DNA from: Candidatus Neomicrothrix sp. UBA4742
GTDB taxonomy: Bacteria > Actinomycetota > Acidimicrobiia > Acidimicrobiales > Acidimicrobilacustridaceae
Length of the DNA: 9,900 nt
NCBI GenBank assembly: GCA_002403895.1
Contig: DHIQ01000035.1
Location: 14,801-24,700, forward strand
Direction: 5' to 3'
The notes beneath the pieces were generated by a model that was not told the DNA's origin, searched no databases, and was given only the letters and a program-made list of their open reading frames with translations. The number at the start of each line of letters is the position of its first letter. Within the stretch, counting starts at the first letter, position 1. The position numbers were made by a program, and so were the translations under genes. Positions 5,951 through 9,900 of this stretch are shown piece after piece.

Positions 5951-7362
5951 GCCCCACCCGCGCCGGGGCTCTCGGCCTGCTCCTCGTCCTGCTGACCTCG
6001 TCGCTGGCCGGCGGCGCCGCGGCTGCGGCGACGGCCGCGCCCCCGCTTCCGGCCACGCTCCGGAGCGCAGCGACGGCACACGGGCTCTACATGGGGACGG
6101 CGGTCAACTACGGGGCCCTGAGTACCGACGCCGAGTATCGCTCCACCCTCGCCCGAGAGTTCAGTCAGCTCTCGCCCGAAAACGAGCTGAAGTGGGACGC
6201 GGTACATCCCACCCAGGCCACCTACGACTTCAGCCGGGCCGACTACATCGTGAACTGGGCGATCCAGAACAAACTCGCCGTGCATGGCCACACCCTCGTG
6301 TGGCATTCCCAGAACCCGGCGTGGCTCACGAACACCCCCTTTAACCGGGACCAGTCATTGGCGATCCTGCACGACCACATCAACACCGTGGTCGGTCACT
6401 ACCGGGGCAAGATCGTGGAGTGGGACGTCGCCAACGAGATCATGGGTGACGATGGCGCCCTGCGAAAGAACCTCTGGTACAACCGGATCGGTCCCGACTA
6501 CCTCGACTTCGCCTTCCAGTGGGCCCACGAAGCCGACCCGAGCGCACGCCTGTATCTCAACGACTACAACAACCAGGGCAAGGGCAAGAAGTCAGACGCC
6601 ATCTACAACCTCGTGGCCGACATGAAGAGCCGCGGGATCCGCATCGACGGTGTCGGCCTCCAGACTCACATCGGCACCTCGCTGGCCGGGTCGGTCTCGG
6701 CCATGAGCGACATCTCCTGGAACATGGCCCGCCTCAATGCCCTGGGACTCGAGACTCCTATCACCGAGATGGACGTCGCGCTCCCCCTCCCCTCCACGCC
6801 GGCGTCGCTCCAGGTCCAGGCCACCGGCTACGCCGGCGTCCTCGGCGCGTGCATGACCGCCACCAACTGCACCTCCTTCACGACCTGGGGATTCACCGAC
6901 AAGTACTCCTGGATCCCCTCCTACCGTCCTGGCTACGGCGACGCCCTCGAGTTCGACGCGCTGTTCCAGCCCAAACCGGCCTACGCCGCCATGCTCGCCA
7001 AACTCAACGGCGACCCCACGACCGCGCCCAGCCTCAGAGCCACCAACGCGGTCGCCCTCGAAGGGAACACCGGCACCACCATCGTCAACGTGGCCATCAC
7101 CCTCTCGGCCGTCAGCACCAAGACCGTCACCCTGCGTTACTCCACGGTGGACAAGACCGCGACCACGGCCAACGGTGACTACGCGGTGGGTTCGGGCATC
7201 GTGGTCTTCGCCCCGGGCGAGACCACCAAGGCCATCCCTGTCACCATCATCGGTGACACCACCGTCGAGCCCAACGAGCAGTTCCTGGTGGTCATCAGCT
7301 ACGCCACCAATGCCACCATCGGTTGGGCCTACGGCAGTGTGACCATCACCAATGACGACTGA
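5947..7362 (+). CDS. Secreted GH10 endo-1,4-beta-xylanase with C-terminal Calx-beta domain
   Basis: 471 residues from a GTG at 5947-5949 that overlaps the upstream TGA (GTGA), pointing to translational coupling; there is no strong ribosome site of its own. A Sec signal peptide occupies about residues 1-30 (hydrophobic L10-L20, Ala-rich cleavage region). The GH10 barrel spans ~35-355 and is complete: E78-N-E-L-K-W83, W119-H-S-Q122, acid/base E164 in W159-D-V-A-N-E, N205-D-Y207, Q239-T-H241, nucleophile E274 in I272-T-E-M-D-V, and W314-G-F-T-D-K-Y-S-W322. The C302/C308 pair matches the disulfide common in the family. Residues ~362-471 form a Calx-beta domain with acidic calcium-binding positions (E372, D411, E441, the final N-D-D). 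No carbohydrate-binding module is present. It should hydrolyse internal xylan bonds by a retaining mechanism outside the cell. Start sites further upstream in the frame overlap the lipoprotein gene and lack a signal peptide. Confidence 0.95.
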   Translation: MSPTRAGALGLLLVLLTSSLAGGAAAAATAAPPLPATLRSAATAHGLYMGTAVNYGALSTDAEYRSTLAREFSQLSPENELKWDAVHPTQATYDFSRADYIVNWAIQNKLAVHGHTLVWHSQNPAWLTNTPFNRDQSLAILHDHINTVVGHYRGKIVEWDVANEIMGDDGALRKNLWYNRIGPDYLDFAFQWAHEADPSARLYLNDYNNQGKGKKSDAIYNLVADMKSRGIRIDGVGLQTHIGTSLAGSVSAMSDISWNMARLNALGLETPITEMDVALPLPSTPASLQVQATGYAGVLGACMTATNCTSFTTWGFTDKYSWIPSYRPGYGDALEFDALFQPKPAYAAMLAKLNGDPTTAPSLRATNAVALEGNTGTTIVNVAITLSAVSTKTVTLRYSTVDKTATTANGDYAVGSGIVVFAPGETTKAIPVTIIGDTTVEPNEQFLVVISYATNATIGWAYGSVTITNDD

Positions 7363-7376
7363 TACCCCTAGCGGCG

Positions 7377-8999
7377 CTACGGATCGATCAGCACCCCCGG
7401 GTTGAGGATCGACTCGGGGTCGAGGTCGGCCTTGGTGGCGCGCAGCGCCGACGCGAACCGGTCGGGACGCTGCCGGTCGTACCACCGCCGATGGTCGCGA
7501 CCGACGGCGTGATGGTGGGTGATCGTGCCCCCGTTGGCCAACAGCGCCTCGGACGCGGCCGCTTTGATCTCGGCCCACTGGGTGAGTTCGCTGCCCCAGC
7601 GGCTGGGCGCCATGACCGTGAAGTAGGGCGCCGGGCCGTCCGGATAGACGTGGGTGAACCGGCAGCTGATGGTCCCCCCACCGCAGATCTCGTCCACGGC
7701 ATCGGTCACGGCGCGGGTGACTCCCTCATGCAGGGCTCCGAAGTCTTCCCACGTGCACGCCGTCTCGAACGTCTCGGCGATCACACTCATGGTGACCAGC
7801 GCGTCGCGCCCGTAGGGAGCTCGCAGAAACGCGTTGCGCCACGCCTCCACGGCACCGGATCCAGCATCGGCCGTCTCTCGGGCGGGCCCGGTGTCGGCGC
7901 GGTACCGCGGCAGCGCGGGGAGGACGCCGCCGTGGTCGCGGCACTCCTCCAGGGCGACCTCCAGCCACGGCTCCACCTGGTGGTGGGCCGACTCGAAGCC
8001 GAGCACCAGCACGGCTGAGCCATCAGTGGTGCCGGCCGAACCGGCCGCCTCGCCCGGGTCCAGCAGCCGGCAGTTCGTTGGGAACAAGGCGGCCTGCGAC
8101 AGCGCCCGCACCGCCTCCGCTCCGGTGGCCAGGTCAGGAAAGTGCACCGCGGCGGACCCACGATGGACGGGACGGTCCTGCAGGCGCATCCACGCCTCGG
8201 TGATGATGCCCAGCGTGCCTTCCGAGCCCAGGAACCAGCGATCAGGCGAAGGCCCCGCACCCGAGCCGGGGAGGCGCCGTGACTCACTGATGCCAGTCGG
8301 CGTAACCACCCGCATCGATTCCACCAGGTCGTCGATGTGGGTGTACACCGACGCGTAGTGTCCCCCGGAACGGGTGGCCAGCCATCCCCCGAGGGTGGAG
8401 AACTCGAACGACTGCGGGAAGTGGCGCAGCGTCAGCCCGTGTGGCCGGAGTTGGTCCTCCAGGACAGGACCCAGCGCGCCGCCCTGGATCCGGGCCGCCC
8501 GGCTGGTTCGGTCGATCTCCACCACCCGGTCAAGGGCCGTCAGGTCGATCGACACTGCGCCGGCGTAGTCGTCCCCGATATCGGCCTCCACCCCGCCGAC
8601 GACGGATGATCCCCCGCCATAGGGGATGGCCGCCGCCCCGATCGAGGCGCACCAGTCCAGCAGGGCGACGACGTCGGCCTCCGTGGTGGGGCGGGCCACC
8701 ACGTCGGGCGGATAGGTCAGCTCGCCCCGCACGTTGCGCACGATGTCGCGATAGGACTTGCCATGGGTGTGACCGGCCCGGTCATAGGGCGTGGTCGAGC
8801 AGAGGTCAGCGAGCGCGGCGGGCGGGTCGAGCCGGGGGGCGCGCAGGTCCAGGTCGTCGAGCGCCACCGGGGGGTGGATCTCGAAGTCGTCGATCCCGAA
8901 TCGCTTCGCCACCACGCCGGCGATGGCCTGCGTCTGCGCCGCGTCTGGCGTCTGGTCTTCCCAGCCCCATCCCCACCAGGACCGTCGTCGGTCGCTCAT
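7377..8999 (-). CDS. FAD-linked oxidase of the alkyl-dihydroxyacetonephosphate synthase (AGPS-like) type
   Basis: 540 residues, a full-length member. The vanillyl-alcohol-oxidase-type FAD domain shows P102-T-T-E-A-D-V, the P-loop P127-Y-G-G-G-S-S-V133, and R192-H-F-P-Q-S-F-E-F-S-T-L-G-G-W206, which with the A-T-R-S-G-G-H segment closely resembles AGPS. G258-S-E-G-T-L-G-I-I266 follows. The C-terminal cap carries F391-L-R-A-P-Y396 and T494-H-H-H-A-V-G500, the tri-His motif of AGPS active sites. Eukaryotic AGPS swaps the acyl group of acyl-DHAP for a fatty alcohol to make ether lipids. Many actinobacterial relatives carry the same motifs but have unproven substrates, so ether-lipid synthesis is possible, not shown. 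ATG 8999 sits six bases after a TAGGGT box, so the message is probably leaderless. The gene converges on the xylanase gene with 14 bases between stops. No acyltransferase partner is in view. Confidence 0.85.
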   Translation of the reverse strand: MSDRRRSWWGWGWEDQTPDAAQTQAIAGVVAKRFGIDDFEIHPPVALDDLDLRAPRLDPPAALADLCSTTPYDRAGHTHGKSYRDIVRNVRGELTYPPDVVARPTTEADVVALLDWCASIGAAAIPYGGGSSVVGGVEADIGDDYAGAVSIDLTALDRVVEIDRTSRAARIQGGALGPVLEDQLRPHGLTLRHFPQSFEFSTLGGWLATRSGGHYASVYTHIDDLVESMRVVTPTGISESRRLPGSGAGPSPDRWFLGSEGTLGIITEAWMRLQDRPVHRGSAAVHFPDLATGAEAVRALSQAALFPTNCRLLDPGEAAGSAGTTDGSAVLVLGFESAHHQVEPWLEVALEECRDHGGVLPALPRYRADTGPARETADAGSGAVEAWRNAFLRAPYGRDALVTMSVIAETFETACTWEDFGALHEGVTRAVTDAVDEICGGGTISCRFTHVYPDGPAPYFTVMAPSRWGSELTQWAEIKAAASEALLANGGTITHHHAVGRDHRRWYDRQRPDRFASALRATKADLDPESILNPGVLIDP

Positions 9000-9005
9000 G
9001 GGCGC

Positions 9006-9011
9006 ACCCTA
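9006..9011 (-). promoter_or_regulatory. -10 box of a probable leaderless transcript (AGPS-like gene)
   Basis: Minus-strand TAGGGT (9011-9006) is followed by GCGCCC and the ATG at 8999. The six-base gap again puts the transcription start at the start codon, and no Shine-Dalgarno is present. It lies in the 61 bases after the rhodanese gene, so the AGPS-like gene can be transcribed independently. Confidence 0.5.
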
Positions 9012-9060
9012 CGCCCGGCGAACTCCCCGCGGGGCCTACTGGGGCGGGGCGCGACCCTGC

Positions 9061-9900
9061 TCAGGTCAGGGGCGGAGAAGGAACTCGGGTATCCCAGGCC
9101 GCATAGCCCCCGATGATGTCGGCGACCCGGTCGAAGCCGTGGGCCCGCAGGAACGACGCGGCGATCGACGAGCGGTAGCCCCCGGCGCAGTACACGACCG
9201 TCGGGGCGGATCGGTCCAGGCTGGCCAGTTCCTGGTGCAGGCGGGCCAGCGGGATGGCTCGGGCCCCTTCGATCATGCCTTCGGACTGCTCGGCCGGGTT
9301 GCGCACGTCGATGAGCTGCAGATCGGGAGCCTGGTCGCGCCAGCTGGCCAGATCCGGCGCAGGGATCCGCACCGCCGGCTCGGCCAGGTCGGGGTGCTCG
9401 GCCAGCTCCGCCTCGATGCGGGGGACGTGACCGATGACGGTATCGAACCCGATGCGGGCGAGTCGGACGCGCGCTTCGTGCTCGCGCCCAGGGTCGGTGA
9501 CGACCACCACCGGTTGGCCGGGGAGGGCGATGTCGCCGGCGTACTCGGCGAATCGACCGTCGAGGCCCACGTTGACCGAGCCCCGCAGGTGCCCCGACGC
9601 GAAGGACTCGGGGCTGCGAGCATCGATGAGCACTGCTCCCTTCGCCACCGCCGCCTTGGCCTCCTCCGGCGTCATCGGGTCGAGCGGGCTGGCATCGTCG
9701 AGCAGCTCGTGGTGGCGGCGATTCGTGTCGGCGGCGAAGGCGAAGTAGAGCGGCGCCACCGACTGGCCCTCGGTCACCGCCTCCACGAAAGCGTCCTCAG
9801 TCATGGGGGCCAGCGCGTAGTTCGTGGCCCGCTGCTCGCCAATCGTCGACTCCGTCGCCGCCGACAAGTGCTTGCCGCAGGCCGAGCCGGCGCCGTGGGC
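9061..9900 (-). CDS. Metallo-beta-lactamase-fold / double rhodanese protein (persulfide-dioxygenase-type), 5' part outside window
   Basis: 279 C-terminal residues are visible and the frame is open through base 9900, so the catalytic metallo-beta-lactamase domain lies mostly outside. The visible part begins A-H-G-A-G-S-A-C-G-K, which I read as the last metal-ligand region of that domain; a TTG at 9867 is therefore not the true start. Two rhodanese domains follow. In the first (roughly 9660-9400) the loop Cys is replaced by Asp (codon 9495-9493, context V-T-D-P-G-R-E-H), so it should be inactive. The second keeps the active loop C-A-G-G-Y-R with Cys at 9189-9187 and should accept or carry persulfide sulfur. 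The family (ETHE1/Blh-like fusions) oxidises glutathione or other low-molecular persulfides in sulfide detoxification. The gene stops 61 bases before the AGPS-like gene; no terminator hairpin is clear. Confidence 0.9.
   Translation of the reverse strand, partial: AHGAGSACGKHLSAATESTIGEQRATNYALAPMTEDAFVEAVTEGQSVAPLYFAFAADTNRRHHELLDDASPLDPMTPEEAKAAVAKGAVLIDARSPESFASGHLRGSVNVGLDGRFAEYAGDIALPGQPVVVVTDPGREHEARVRLARIGFDTVIGHVPRIEAELAEHPDLAEPAVRIPAPDLASWRDQAPDLQLIDVRNPAEQSEGMIEGARAIPLARLHQELASLDRSAPTVVYCAGGYRSSIAASFLRAHGFDRVADIIGGYAAWDTRVPSPPLT

Noticed and set aside
7369..7379. Small dyad TAGCG-G-CGCTA between the convergent stops
   Set aside because: Five-base arms with a one-base centre cannot form a normal terminator hairpin and no T-run follows.
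9025..9034. Palindrome CCCCGCGGGG between the rhodanese and AGPS-like genes
   Set aside because: No loop and no T-run, so not a terminator; short GC palindromes are expected by chance at this base composition.
9865..9867. TTG at 9867 as the start of a stand-alone rhodanese gene
   Set aside because: The frame stays open to the window edge and the residues before it match the end of the metallo-beta-lactamase domain expected in this fusion family.

Overview
The window is GC-rich, densely coded DNA with strongly G/C-biased third codon positions. Several features point to a high-GC actinomycete: an F420-type split-barrel protein, acyl-CoA dehydrogenase-fold and phosphotransferase catabolic genes, and several genes whose start codon sits six bases after a TANNNT -10 box (the leaderless pattern common in Actinomycetota). 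The gene mix suggests an environmental, Acidimicrobiia-like lineage, but that placement is inference. No rRNA, insertion sequence, CRISPR array or origin was seen.

Layout. Bases 1-3496 are read on the minus strand. In transcription order they hold a tRNA-Cys(GCA), a 152-residue F420/FMN split-barrel protein, a SnoaL-like protein, a 306-base gap, a flavin monooxygenase of acyl-CoA dehydrogenase fold, and an aminoglycoside-phosphotransferase-like protein that runs off the left edge. The gap carries a well-formed promoter with a perfect 8-3-8 palindrome inside its spacer, so the last two genes are probably a repressor-controlled catabolic operon.

Bases 3577-7362 are read on the plus strand: an alpha/beta hydrolase, a large secreted copper lipoprotein, and a secreted GH10 xylanase with a C-terminal Calx-beta domain. 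The copper lipoprotein is the most unusual gene. Its His/Met motifs follow the order seen in peptidylglycine/dopamine-type two-copper monooxygenases, and it ends in a blue-copper (cupredoxin) domain. The xylanase start codon overlaps its stop codon (GTGA), so the two are translationally coupled and may act together outside the membrane on a plant-type polysaccharide.

Bases 7377-9900 are again minus strand: an FAD enzyme of the alkyl-DHAP-synthase type, and the C-terminal part of a metallo-beta-lactamase/double-rhodanese protein that enters from the right edge. The FAD gene converges on the xylanase gene with only 14 bases between them.

The best candidate for an undescribed system is the copper lipoprotein-xylanase pair. 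The palindromic operator and the recurring leaderless promoter layout are secondary observations.
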